Assembly: GCA_963787645.1 (NCBI GenBank)
Contig: CAWBDS010000011.1
Span: 1,240,001-1,304,000, forward strand
Source of the DNA: Palsa-504 sp963787645
Lineage (GTDB): Bacteria > Actinomycetota > Actinomycetes > Streptosporangiales > Streptosporangiaceae
Reading direction: 5' to 3'
DNA length: 64,000 bases
Below the pieces are notes generated by a model. The model was not told the DNA's origin, made no database searches, and saw only the letters and a program-made list of their open reading frames with translations. This document shows, one piece after another, positions 9,797-18,233 of the stretch (position 1 is the first letter of the stretch; each line of letters starts with the position of its first letter). A program made the translations under genes and the position numbers.

Positions 9797-12042
9797 CGCA
9801 GCACCAGGTGCTTGACCCCGTAGTCGGCCCCGAAGTCGATCTTGGCCTCGGCCTGGTCGCCGTAGCCATCGGTGGACACCACGGTGCCGAGCCCGAACTT
9901 GTCGTGCGTGACCAGATCACCGGTGGACAGCGTCGGCACCGGACGGTTCCCCGGTGACCGGGTGCCCGGCCTGCTGGCCATCCGCTCCTGCGCGGGGGTG
10001 ATGGCCGAGGCGGCCGCGCTCTGGTCGCGACGCCACTCGATCAGCCCCGCCGGGATCTCGGCCAGGAACCGGGACCGGTCGTGGAACGAGGGACGGCCGT
10101 ACCAGTTCCGGCGGACGGCCCAGGTCAGGTACAGGCGCTGCATGGCCCGGGTGATGCCGACGTAGGCCAGCCGGCGTTCCTCCTCCAGCTCCTTCTTGTT
10201 GGTCAGCGACCGCTGGTGCGGGAACACCTCTTCTTCCAGGCCGGTCAGGAACACCACCGGGAACTCCAGGCCCTTGGCCGTGTGCAGGGTCATCATCGTG
10301 ACCATGCCGCCGTGCTCCTCGCCCTCCGGGATCTCGTCCGCGTCGGCGACCAGCGACACCCGCTCCAGGAAGTCGGCCAGCGTGCCGTCGTCGCGGGACC
10401 CGTCGAACTCGCGGGCCACCGAGACCAGTTCCTCCAGGTTCTCCACCCGGCTGGCGTCCTGCAGGTCCGAGGAGTTCTCCAGCGCCTCGATGTACCCGGT
10501 GCGGTCCAAGATGGCCTCGGCCAGGTCGGCGACCGGACCGTTCTCGGCCAGTTCGCGCAGCCCGGCGATGAGCGTGTTGAAGCCGGCGATCGCGGCGGCC
10601 GACCGGGCGGCCAGGCCCGGCACGTCGGCCGGCCGGGCCAGCGCCTGGGCGAAGGTGATGCGCTCCCGCTGGGCGAAGGCGGCCACGTACTCCTCGGCCC
10701 GGTCTCCGATCCCGCGCTTGGGGGTATTCAGCACCCGGCGCAGCGACACCTCGTCCGCCGGGTTGGCAATCAGCCGCAGGTAGGCGAGCAGGTCGCGGAC
10801 CTCGCGGCGCTCGTAGAACCGGACCCCGCCGACCACCCGGTAGGGCAGGCCGACCCGGATGAACACTTCCTCGAACACCCGGGACTGCGCGTTGGTCCGG
10901 TAGAACACCGCCACCTGGCCGGGGGTGGCCTGGCCGGCGTCGGAGAGCCGGTCCACCTCCTCGGCCACGAACGCGGCCTCGTCGTGCTCGTTGTCGGCCA
11001 CATAGCCGGTGATCGGCGGGCCGGCCCCCGCGTCCGACCAGAGGTTCTTGGGCTTGCGGCCCTGGTTCTTCTCCACCACGGCGTTGGCCGCGGCCAGGAT
11101 GTTCTGGGTGGAGCGGTAGTTCTGCTCCAGCAGGATGACCTCGGCGTCCGGATAGTCCTGCTCGAACTCCACGATGTTGCGGATGGTGGCGCCGCGAAAG
11201 GCGTAGATGGACTGGTCCGCGTCGCCGACCACGCATAGCTCGGGAGGCGGGAGGGGATCCTCGGTGCCGTCACCTTGGTCCGTTCGGCCGGAAAAAAGAG
11301 GTGCACGGCCGGAGACAAGTTCGCGGACGAGGATGTACTGGGCGTGGTTGGTGTCCTGGTATTCGTCCACGAGCACGTGCCGGAACCGGCGGCGGTACTC
11401 GGCGGCGACCTCGGGCAGGGCCTGGAACAGGTTGACCGTGACCATGATCAGGTCGTCGAAGTCCATCGCGCCCGCCGCGACCAGGCGGCGCTGGTACTCG
11501 GCGTAGGCCTCGGCCAGGGCTTTGTCCCGGGCGGTCTGGGCCTGGCCGGCGAACGTCTCGTAGTCGATCAGCTCGTTCTTCAGGTTGGACACCTGGGCGG
11601 CCATCATCTTGGGCGGGAACTGCTTGGGGTCGAGCTCGAGCTCGCGGCAGGTCAGCGCCATCAGCCGCTGGGAGTCGGCCTGGTCGTAGATGGAGAACGA
11701 GGACGGGTAGCCGAACCGCTTGGCCTCCCGGCGCAAGATCCGCACGCAGGCCGAGTGGAAGGTCATCACCCACATGGACCGGGCCCGCGGGCCGACCAGA
11801 GCGGCCACCCGGGCCGCCATCTCCCCGGCCGCCTTGTTGGTGAAGGTGATGGCCAGGATCTCGTGCGGTGCCACGTCCCGCGCGGCCAGCAGGTAGGCGA
11901 TCCGGTGGGTGAGCACGCGAGTCTTGCCCGAGCCCGCGCCGGCCACGATCAGCAGCGGGCTGCCCTCGTGCACGACGGCAGCACGCTGCTGCGGATTGAG
12001 TCCGTCGAGGAGGGCGTCTATCGCGAGGGCGGCCACCTCCAT
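9772..12042 (-). CDS. pcrA: ATP-dependent DNA helicase PcrA/UvrD
   Basis: Superfamily 1A 3'-5' helicase used in nucleotide excision repair, mismatch-type repair and clearing of stalled replication or transcription complexes. 756 residues: Q motif LNPQQRAAV, Walker A AGAGSGKT (34-41), motif Ia ITFTNKAAGEM, motif II VDEYQDT, motif III VVGDADQSIYAFRGA, motif IV LEQNYRS, motif V TLHTAKGLEF, motif VI VGITRAM. The C-terminal Tudor-like RNA-polymerase-binding segment is seen in GDLVTHDKFGLGTVV. ATG 12042 is followed by MEVAALAID. The 3' end overlaps the DUF6542 gene on the other strand. Confidence 0.93.
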   Translation of the reverse strand: MEVAALAIDALLDGLNPQQRAAVVHEGSPLLIVAGAGSGKTRVLTHRIAYLLAARDVAPHEILAITFTNKAAGEMAARVAALVGPRARSMWVMTFHSACVRILRREAKRFGYPSSFSIYDQADSQRLMALTCRELELDPKQFPPKMMAAQVSNLKNELIDYETFAGQAQTARDKALAEAYAEYQRRLVAAGAMDFDDLIMVTVNLFQALPEVAAEYRRRFRHVLVDEYQDTNHAQYILVRELVSGRAPLFSGRTDQGDGTEDPLPPPELCVVGDADQSIYAFRGATIRNIVEFEQDYPDAEVILLEQNYRSTQNILAAANAVVEKNQGRKPKNLWSDAGAGPPITGYVADNEHDEAAFVAEEVDRLSDAGQATPGQVAVFYRTNAQSRVFEEVFIRVGLPYRVVGGVRFYERREVRDLLAYLRLIANPADEVSLRRVLNTPKRGIGDRAEEYVAAFAQRERITFAQALARPADVPGLAARSAAAIAGFNTLIAGLRELAENGPVADLAEAILDRTGYIEALENSSDLQDASRVENLEELVSVAREFDGSRDDGTLADFLERVSLVADADEIPEGEEHGGMVTMMTLHTAKGLEFPVVFLTGLEEEVFPHQRSLTNKKELEEERRLAYVGITRAMQRLYLTWAVRRNWYGRPSFHDRSRFLAEIPAGLIEWRRDQSAAASAITPAQERMASRPGTRSPGNRPVPTLSTGDLVTHDKFGLGTVVSTDGYGDQAEAKIDFGADYGVKHLVLRYAPLEKL

Positions 12043-12331
12043 AGGGTAGGCGCTCGCACCGACAAACGCGGGCTGGCCGGGGAACGCCAGCGGAGCGCCG
12101 GCGAGAGCGCCAGCGAGAGCGCCAGCCCCCTCGTCACCATCCGTAACTTAGGGCATCGACCAGCGAATACGCCCTCACCGGGACCGCCGCGTCACGCAGG
12201 AGCACATAGGCGGAGATATCTCTCTTCGCCTCCGAGCCATGCCTGTTATGGGCTATTCTGGCCGTCTTGACCGTAGTTGGCCGCGACCGGGGGGTCCTCG
12301 CAGGCCAGCGCCTCTGCAACGCGGGAGTGGC
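12043..12331. promoter_or_regulatory. Divergent upstream region of pcrA and cvnA
   Basis: 289 bp between two divergent starts. It holds a short GC-rich repeat of GAGAGCGCCAGC-type units at about 12095-12127 next to pcrA. A more AT-rich stretch at 12165-12260 contains TATTCT, a possible -10 for cvnA. No gene or stable RNA is apparent. Confidence 0.4.
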
Positions 12332-15300
12332 ATGGGATCGCGTGGCCGGTCCATCCGGCTCCGAATCTACTTCCTGGTGGCGATACCCCTGGTCGCCCTG
12401 GTCGGGCTGCTCGCCTACGTGGCGGGTACCACGATCAACAGCGCCATCAGCGTGGACCGGGCGCCGAACCTGGTCAACGCGACCGCGATACCGGCCGCGC
12501 AGTTCGGCACGTTCCTGGAAGCCGAGCGCACCGCCGCGGTGATCTACCTGTTCCAGCCGACCACGGCCAACCTGAACGCTTACACCGCGGCCACCGCGGC
12601 GACCGACCGGGCCGAGCCGAACTTCATCTCCGCCATGCATTCCGAGGGCACCACCGGCTCTGAGAACTCCGAAGGGGCCAAGACGGTCAGCAGCCTGGTC
12701 AGCGGCTTGAGTCAGCTGCCGACGCTGCGCAACGCGGTCAAGGCGCGAGCCCTCAGTCCGCTGGACGCGCTGGGCGCCTACAGCCAGGGCATCACGACCC
12801 AGTTCAAGCTGTTCCTGATCCAGACCGAGAGCGTGACCGCCAACTCCCAGCAGATCCAGGCGGTCGGGCTGATCGCCACCGTCCAGGCCCGGGAGCAGCT
12901 CTCCCAGGAGGACGCGCTGCTGTCCGGGATGCTGGCCACCAATCGGATCTCGACGAAGAACCGCATCGCGTTCGCCGACCTGGCCGCGACCAGGGCGGCC
13001 GACGTCGCCTACGCGAACTACATCCTGAGCCCGGGCAATCTGACCCTGTACAACGCCAAGCTGGCCGGCTCCGCCACCATGCAGCAGAGCCTGACCAGCA
13101 TCGAGCAGGCCATCGCGGCCAGCACGCCGGCCACCAGGCTGCCGGTCACCCAGGCCCAGTGGAACCAGCTGGCCGGCACGCTGCTCAAAGATGAGTACAA
13201 CGGCGGCGTCGCGGTCGCGGACTCCATCCTGGCCGTCGATCACCAGATCAGCCACTCGGCCTGGGTCAGGGTCGCCGTCACCAGCGGCATCGCCCTGCTC
13301 GGACTGCTGATCACGCTGCTGGTCACCACGCTGGTCGCGCGGGGCATCATCCGCCGCCTGCGCGGGCTGGAGACGTCCGCCCGTACCCTGGCCGAGGACC
13401 AGCTGCCGGACGTGATCGCCCGGCTGCGGCGCGGCGAAGACGTGGACATGGCCGCCGAAGCGCCGCCGCTGCGAACCGGCGGCGACGAGATCGGCCGGGT
13501 CGGGCAGGCCTTCGAGCTGGTCCGGCAGACCGCCGTCCGGTCCGCGGTGGAGGAATCCAAGCTGCGGCAGGGCCTCAACGACGTGTTCCGCAGCCTGGCC
13601 CGGCGCAGCCAGTCGCTGCTGCACCGCCAGCTGACCCTGCTCGACCAGATGGAACGGCGAGCCACCGACCCCGAGGCGCTGGACGACCTGTTCCGCCTGG
13701 ACCACCTGACCACGCGTATGCGCCGGCATGCCGAGGGCCTGGTCATCCTGGCCGGCGCGCCGCCCGGCCGGGCCTGGAGCAACCCGGTGCGGATGGTGGA
13801 CGTGATGCGCGGCGCCATCGCCGAGGTCGAGGACTACGCACGGGTCTCGGTGGCCACCCGGAGCCAAGCCGCGCTGGCCGGCTCGGCGGTGGCCGACGTC
13901 ATCCACCTGCTGGCCGAGCTGATCGAGAACGCCACCACGCTGTCGCCGCCGTACACCTCGGTCCGGGTGGCCGGGGACACGGTGGCCAACGGGTTCGTCA
14001 TCGAGGTCGAGGACCGCGGGCTGGGCATGAGCGCGCAGCGGCTGGCCGAGCTCAACGAGCGGCTGGCCAGCCCGCCGGAGTTCAACCCGTCCGATAGCGA
14101 GCAGCTGGGGTTGTTCGTCGTCAGCCAACTGGCGAAGCGGCACGGGATCCGGGTCACGCTCAAGGCGTCCCCCTACGGGGGTACGGCCGCCATCGTGCTC
14201 ATCCCGCGGCACCTGGTGGTCACCGAGGAGGCATTCCGGGCCGGGCTGCCCGGCGAGCCGACCGCGATCGGCGCCGGTTCGTTCGATTCCGCTTCGTTCG
14301 ATTCCGCTTCGTTCGACCATGCATTGTCCGACGCTGCTTTGTCGGGCCCTGCTTTGTCGGGCCCTGCTTTGCCGGGCCGGGCCGGGGCGGGGACCAACGG
14401 GAACTATGCGCCGCAGGAGATGACCGGGCTAGCAGGCCCGCGCGACCTGCCCGAGCTCGGCGGCCGGGCGCTGCCCGAGATCCCGGGGGTCCGGATCGCC
14501 GGGCCGTTGCGGCGGACGCTGGGCGGGGTGCCGGAGGGCACCGGGCGCGGCGCGCACCACGCGGCGCCGCGCGAGCCGGCGGCAGGAGCCGAGCCGGCGG
14601 CGGGAGCTGGGCCGGCGGCGGGAGCTGGGCCGACGGCGGGAGCTGGGCCGACGGCGGGAGCTGGGCTGGCGAACGGGACGGCCGAGGGGCCGAACGGGAC
14701 CGGCGGATACTCGGATTTCGACGTGTTCACGCCGCGGCGGCACGACCCGGTGGCCGGTGACGGGCCGGAGGGGCCGGAGGGGCCGGAGCGGTCAGACGGG
14801 CTGGCGGGTGCTGCGGATGCCTCGGTGTACGTCAGTTCGCCGCCGTTCCCGGGCACCGGGCCGTACCCGGTGGCGGGTGCCCCGCCGTACGCGGACCAGC
14901 CGTCGCCGTTCCCGGGATGGAGCGGACGCAGCGTGGCCGGGGGTTCGGTCCCGCCCGCGGCCGGGCCGGCGGGCGCGGGAGCCGGGACCACGGCGGCGCC
15001 CGGTGTCGCCCGCGAGACCGGGGCCACGGCGGGACTAGGTGGCGGCGGCCGGGCGGGTGGCGGCCCGGCGGGGCCGGGTGTGTCTCCTGGGCCGAGCACG
15101 CCGAGTATCCCGATGACGCCGGTGGCCGCACCGCGGCCCGCGCGGGCGTCGGGTCCGCCGTGGGAGCAGACCGGGTCGCAGCGGGCCGTCGCCGGCGACG
15201 ACGGGCCGGGCGGCCCGCCAGGCGGCAATGACGACCCGAAGGGACTACCGCGGCGGGTCAGGCAGGCCAGCATCGCGCCGCAGCTACGGGACAACCCGCC

Positions 15301-15559
15301 ACGCCGCCGGAGCTCGGCGGCCGGGACTCCGGTCGCCGGTCCAGCCACTGGTGCGGCCGGGGGCCCGGCCAGCGGGCCGACGCCAGCCGAGATCCGCCAA
15401 ACCATGTCCGCGCTGCAGCGGGGCTGGCAAGAGGGACGTTCGCAGCGGATAACCGGCCCGGGCGACTCGCCGTTCGAGTCTGGAGGCCAAGGTTCCGCGC
15501 CCGACGACGACCGGGGGCCGGGCACCGACGAGGGACGGGGAGAAACCAATGGAACCTGA
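12332..15559 (+). CDS. cvnA: Conservon protein A: nitrate/indole-type sensor histidine-kinase-like protein
   Basis: 1075 residues. TM1 at about 13-32, an extracytoplasmic all-helical NIT-type sensing region to about 312, TM2 at about 314-337, then a HAMP linker. A dimerisation helix carries HRQLTLLDQMERR. An HATPase_c domain follows, with N box LLAELIENATTL (about 525), EVEDRGLGM (about 558), GLFVVSQLAKRHG and SPYGGTAA. From about 640 to the end it is Pro/Ala/Gly-rich and disordered, with 15- and 18-bp coding repeats. CvnA proteins work with CvnB-D in a membrane-bound complex likened to eukaryotic G-protein signalling. ATG 12332 follows GGGAG. It overlaps cvnB by 11 bp. Confidence 0.88.
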   Translation: MGSRGRSIRLRIYFLVAIPLVALVGLLAYVAGTTINSAISVDRAPNLVNATAIPAAQFGTFLEAERTAAVIYLFQPTTANLNAYTAATAATDRAEPNFISAMHSEGTTGSENSEGAKTVSSLVSGLSQLPTLRNAVKARALSPLDALGAYSQGITTQFKLFLIQTESVTANSQQIQAVGLIATVQAREQLSQEDALLSGMLATNRISTKNRIAFADLAATRAADVAYANYILSPGNLTLYNAKLAGSATMQQSLTSIEQAIAASTPATRLPVTQAQWNQLAGTLLKDEYNGGVAVADSILAVDHQISHSAWVRVAVTSGIALLGLLITLLVTTLVARGIIRRLRGLETSARTLAEDQLPDVIARLRRGEDVDMAAEAPPLRTGGDEIGRVGQAFELVRQTAVRSAVEESKLRQGLNDVFRSLARRSQSLLHRQLTLLDQMERRATDPEALDDLFRLDHLTTRMRRHAEGLVILAGAPPGRAWSNPVRMVDVMRGAIAEVEDYARVSVATRSQAALAGSAVADVIHLLAELIENATTLSPPYTSVRVAGDTVANGFVIEVEDRGLGMSAQRLAELNERLASPPEFNPSDSEQLGLFVVSQLAKRHGIRVTLKASPYGGTAAIVLIPRHLVVTEEAFRAGLPGEPTAIGAGSFDSASFDSASFDHALSDAALSGPALSGPALPGRAGAGTNGNYAPQEMTGLAGPRDLPELGGRALPEIPGVRIAGPLRRTLGGVPEGTGRGAHHAAPREPAAGAEPAAGAGPAAGAGPTAGAGPTAGAGLANGTAEGPNGTGGYSDFDVFTPRRHDPVAGDGPEGPEGPERSDGLAGAADASVYVSSPPFPGTGPYPVAGAPPYADQPSPFPGWSGRSVAGGSVPPAAGPAGAGAGTTAAPGVARETGATAGLGGGGRAGGGPAGPGVSPGPSTPSIPMTPVAAPRPARASGPPWEQTGSQRAVAGDDGPGGPPGGNDDPKGLPRRVRQASIAPQLRDNPPRRRSSAAGTPVAGPATGAAGGPASGPTPAEIRQTMSALQRGWQEGRSQRITGPGDSPFESGGQGSAPDDDRGPGTDEGRGETNGT
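14578..14667. repeat. Five tandem 18-bp repeats in the cvnA tail
   Basis: Units such as GGCGGCGGGAGCTGGGCC encode repeating AAGAGP/TAGAGP hexapeptides. Shorter 15-bp repeats (about 14280-14365, FDSAS and ALSGP units) sit upstream in the same tail and are noticeably less GC-rich. Confidence 0.85.
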
Positions 15560-15977
15560 CGCCGGGACGTCGACCCGGACCGGCCAGCTTGACTGGCTGC
15601 TTGACGACCTGGTGCGCCGGGTCGCGTCCATCACCAAGGCCGTCATCTTGTCGCAGGACGGGATGGCGCTCGGCGCCTCGGACACGCTCGAGCGCGACGA
15701 CGCCGAACACCTGGCCGCGCTCGCGGCCGGCTTCCAGTCGCTGGCCCGCGGGGCCGGGCAGCACTTCGGCGGCGGCGCGGCCCGGCAGACCATCATCGAG
15801 ATGGAATCGGGCTTCCTGCTGGTGACCGCGGCCGGGAGCGGGACGTGCCTGGCGGTGGTCACCGGGCCGGGCGCCGACCTGGGCCTGGTCGCCTACGAGA
15901 TGGCCATCTTGGTCAAGCGGGCCGGCGAGCACATCCGCGTGAATACCCGCGCGGCCGCGCTGCGCGGCTGGGCCTAA
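15549..15977 (+). CDS. cvnB: Conservon protein B: roadblock/LC7 domain protein
   Basis: 142 residues folding as a single roadblock/LC7 (MglB-like) module: LDWLLDDLVRRVASITKAVILSQDGMALG at the start, then a long helix and the IIEMESGFLLVTAAGSG strand pair. In characterised conservons CvnB bridges the sensor CvnA and the GTPase CvnD; roadblock proteins act as GTPase regulators. It overlaps the end of cvnA by 11 bp, indicating translational coupling. Confidence 0.9.
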   Translation: MEPDAGTSTRTGQLDWLLDDLVRRVASITKAVILSQDGMALGASDTLERDDAEHLAALAAGFQSLARGAGQHFGGGAARQTIIEMESGFLLVTAAGSGTCLAVVTGPGADLGLVAYEMAILVKRAGEHIRVNTRAAALRGWA

Positions 15978-15985
15978 GAGACGTC

Positions 15986-16357
15986 ATGCCGTCCAACGAT
16001 GAGCGGTGGCTGGACGCCGAGGCGGGACCGGTGGTCCGGCCCTATGCCCTGACCCAGGGCCGGACGCGGCACACCGGCGAGTCGTTCAACCTGGTCGCCA
16101 CCGTGGCGGCTACCCGCGCGTTCGCCGACCCGGCCGCGCTAGCCCCCGAGCACATCAGCGTGCTTCACCTAGCCCGGATCCCGACGACGGTCGCGGATAT
16201 CGCCTCTGACGTCGACCTCCCGCTGGGGGTCGTCCGGATCATCCTGGCCGACCTGCGCGAACTGGGCCTGGTCGTGATCAGCCACCCGGTCGTGATGGCG
16301 GAACGGATCGACAGGCACACCCTGAGGGAGGTGCTCAATGGACTACGGGGTCTCTGA
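15986..16357 (+). CDS. cvnC: Conservon protein C: DUF742 protein
   Basis: 123 residues from ATG 15986 (8 bp after cvnB). The N-terminus has VVRPYALTQGRTRHTG, typical of DUF742. The rest resembles a winged-helix (LPLGVVRIILADLRELGLV). In conservon complexes CvnC associates with CvnD and is thought to be a partner or adaptor; DNA binding has not been shown for the family as a whole. Its last 20 bp overlap the cvnD start. Confidence 0.9.
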   Translation: MPSNDERWLDAEAGPVVRPYALTQGRTRHTGESFNLVATVAATRAFADPAALAPEHISVLHLARIPTTVADIASDVDLPLGVVRIILADLRELGLVVISHPVVMAERIDRHTLREVLNGLRGL

Positions 16358-16940
16358 TCCCAGCGGGAGCCGGCAGTACCGCGCCATCAAGATCCTCTTG
16401 GCTGGCGGGTTCGGAGTGGGCAAGACCACGCTGGTCGGCGCGGTGAGCGAGATCAGGCCGCTGCGCACCGAAGAGCCGCTGACCGGGGGCAGCCTGCGCA
16501 CGGACAGCACGGCGGGCGTGGAGGGCAAGACCACCACGACGGTCGCCATGGACTTCGGGCGGATCAGCCTGCGCAGCGACCTGGTGCTGTACCTGTTCGG
16601 CACGCCCGGGCAGCAGCGGTTCTGGTTCATGTGGGACGAGCTGGCCATCGGCACGCTGGGCGCGGTGGTCCTGGCCGACACCCGGCGGCTCGCGGACAGC
16701 TTCCCGGCCATCGACTACTTCGAGCGCCGGCAGATACCGTTCATCGTCGCCCTGAACTGCTTCGAGGGCGCCCGCCGGTACGACACCGAAGACGTCCGGG
16801 TGGCCCTGGACCTGGATCCCGACCTGCCCATCATCTTGTGCGACGCGCGCAGCAAGGATTCGGCCAAGGAAGTGCTGATCACCCTGGTCGAGCACGTCCT
16901 GGTGACCGCGTCGGAGGAGCCGCTGTCCGGGATCGCGTGA
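16338..16940 (+). CDS. cvnD: Conservon protein D: small Ras-like GTPase (ATP/GTP-binding)
   Basis: 200 residues. Walker A GGFGVGKTT at 23-31, switch region with Thr-rich EGKTTTTVAMDFG, G3-type GTPGQQRFW, and an altered G4 in which LNCFEGA stands where NKxD would be. The G4 change is typical of the MglA/CvnD branch. It is expected to cycle between GTP and GDP states under CvnA/B control. No cytochrome P450 gene follows, unlike in some Streptomyces conservons. Confidence 0.9.
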   Translation: MDYGVSDPSGSRQYRAIKILLAGGFGVGKTTLVGAVSEIRPLRTEEPLTGGSLRTDSTAGVEGKTTTTVAMDFGRISLRSDLVLYLFGTPGQQRFWFMWDELAIGTLGAVVLADTRRLADSFPAIDYFERRQIPFIVALNCFEGARRYDTEDVRVALDLDPDLPIILCDARSKDSAKEVLITLVEHVLVTASEEPLSGIA

Positions 16941-16959
16941 GGCCGCCCGGCTAGCGGCC
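16941..16959. terminator. Short hairpin after the conservon
   Basis: GGCCGC and GCGGCC arms around a 7-nt loop start directly after the cvnD stop. It lies between cvnD and the convergent ATPase gene. There is no T tract. Confidence 0.35.
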
Positions 16960-16983
16960 GTTAGAGCGGCAGGGCCTCGGGTC

Positions 16984-17529
16984 TCAGGGGTGGCGCAGGA
17001 CGGCCCAGACCGCCTTGCCGTGCCCGGCGATCGGGCTCCAGCCCCAGACGTGACTGAGCGCGCCGACGATCTGCAGGCCGCGTCCGCTCTCGCCGCCCCA
17101 GTCGGGCTGCCGGGGCATCGGCGTCTCGTTCCCGGGATCGACCACCGCCAGCATGACCTCGCCCGCGCGCCGGAGCATGCACAGCCGGAGCACGGCGCCC
17201 GGATTGGGATGCGTCAGGCCGGCCCGGGTGCCGTGCAGGACGGCATTGACCACGAGCTCATCGACGATCATTTCCGCGTCGTCGGCCAGCGCCTCCAGGC
17301 CCCAGCAGGTCAGCAGCTCACGGACGAAATGCCGGGCGGTCCTGGCCTCTTCGGGCCGGGCGCTCAGGGCACGCGTAGTCACCGCGGGGGTCTCCCACCA
17401 CGCGGACGGCACCGGCAGCAGTCGCGGCATGCCGTCCGAGACCGGTGGCCAGGGGATGCCTACTTCCTCGTCGTCATCCCCGCTACCGGTAGCGACACTG
17501 AGATGCGCCAACGCAACAGCTTCCTGCAT
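16984..17529 (-). CDS. RsbW-like ATP-binding protein (HATPase_c, anti-sigma-factor type)
   Basis: 181 residues with one GHKL ATPase fold: N box DELVVNAVLHGT, G1 VVDPGN, and GRGLQIVGALSHVWGW. There is a preceding LSARPEEARTARHFV segment typical of actinobacterial serine/threonine kinase-like anti-sigma ATPases. Such proteins often sit beside an XRE regulator and a DUF397 protein, as here, and are thought to act with them in developmental or antibiotic control. No sigma factor or anti-anti-sigma factor is adjacent. Confidence 0.83.
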   Translation of the reverse strand: MQEAVALAHLSVATGSGDDDEEVGIPWPPVSDGMPRLLPVPSAWWETPAVTTRALSARPEEARTARHFVRELLTCWGLEALADDAEMIVDELVVNAVLHGTRAGLTHPNPGAVLRLCMLRRAGEVMLAVVDPGNETPMPRQPDWGGESGRGLQIVGALSHVWGWSPIAGHGKAVWAVLRHP

Positions 17530-17780
17530 GTCGTAGGACAGAACCCTCGCTCATCACGATGTTAACCGCGTGCTTAGAGACATGCTGCCTGATAATATGT
17601 GCAAATGCAAGACCAAATGCACGTTCATTCGCTCTGTGCACAGGTCTCCGTATAGCCGCACGGGGGTCCACCAGACAGTTGAAACGTATTCAGACACTTA
17701 CTCACCACTTGCTTACTCTGGGTTACAGCGAGTGAATTCGGCGGGTAGGTATGCGTTGAACCTGTCGGAAGGGGATAAGG
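17530..17780. promoter_or_regulatory. AT-richer divergent control region (ATPase / DUF397)
   Basis: About 250 bp, clearly lower in GC than its surroundings, with GATAATATG at about 17590 and the sequence TTACTCACCACTTGCTTACTC at about 17699. It must hold promoters for both the minus-strand ATPase and plus-strand DUF397 gene, and is the natural place for the XRE regulator downstream to bind. No ORF of note was seen in it. Confidence 0.5.
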
Positions 17781-18041
17781 ATGGCCACGATGTACAACGG
17801 CATGACGGCCAGCGAACTCGGCGAGGTTCACTGGCAGAAGAGCCAGCACAGTAATCCCAACGGCGCCTGCGTGGAACTGGCCGCGCTGCCGAACGGCGAG
17901 ATCGCCATGCGGAACTCGCGGTTCCCGGTAGGCCCGGTCCTGCTCTACACTCAGGCGGAGATCACCGCATTCCTGGCCGGTGCCAAGGACGGCGAATTTG
18001 ACCACATATTGCACGAAGCGCAGCAGCTTACGCGCCCGTAG
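17781..18041 (+). CDS. DUF397 small protein
   Basis: 86 residues. The family hallmark is present: VHWQKSQHSNPNGACVELA, followed by IAMRNSRFPVGPVLLYTQAEITAFLAGAKDGEFD. In Streptomyces such proteins pair with XRE/DUF5753 regulators (WhiJ type) and are proposed to modulate their DNA binding. A GGAAGGGGATAAGG stretch lies just upstream of the start. The regulator partner is the next gene, so the two probably act together. Confidence 0.88.
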   Translation: MATMYNGMTASELGEVHWQKSQHSNPNGACVELAALPNGEIAMRNSRFPVGPVLLYTQAEITAFLAGAKDGEFDHILHEAQQLTRP

Positions 18042-18233
18042 CACAGCTACCGGCCGGCTTGCGGCGACACCTCAATAACGACCGACCGACGTGACCCTCA
18101 GGACCTGCGGGAACACGGAGAGATCAGGACTTCTGTTGAATTGTCACAGAAGCCCCTTCCACAGGCATGAGCAGACATGGGAGACTGGTCCACACCCCGC
18201 CAGGCTCAGAGCGTAACGATGCGAGGAGCGCCG

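Noticed and set aside
9253..9957. Open frame with RADRY repeats overlapping the DUF6542 gene
   Set aside because: It is the same minisatellite read in another frame; the DUF6542 frame has the conserved domain.
12134..14320. 728-codon open frame antisense to cvnA
   Set aside because: Overlaps the sensor and ATPase domains of cvnA and has shadow-type composition.
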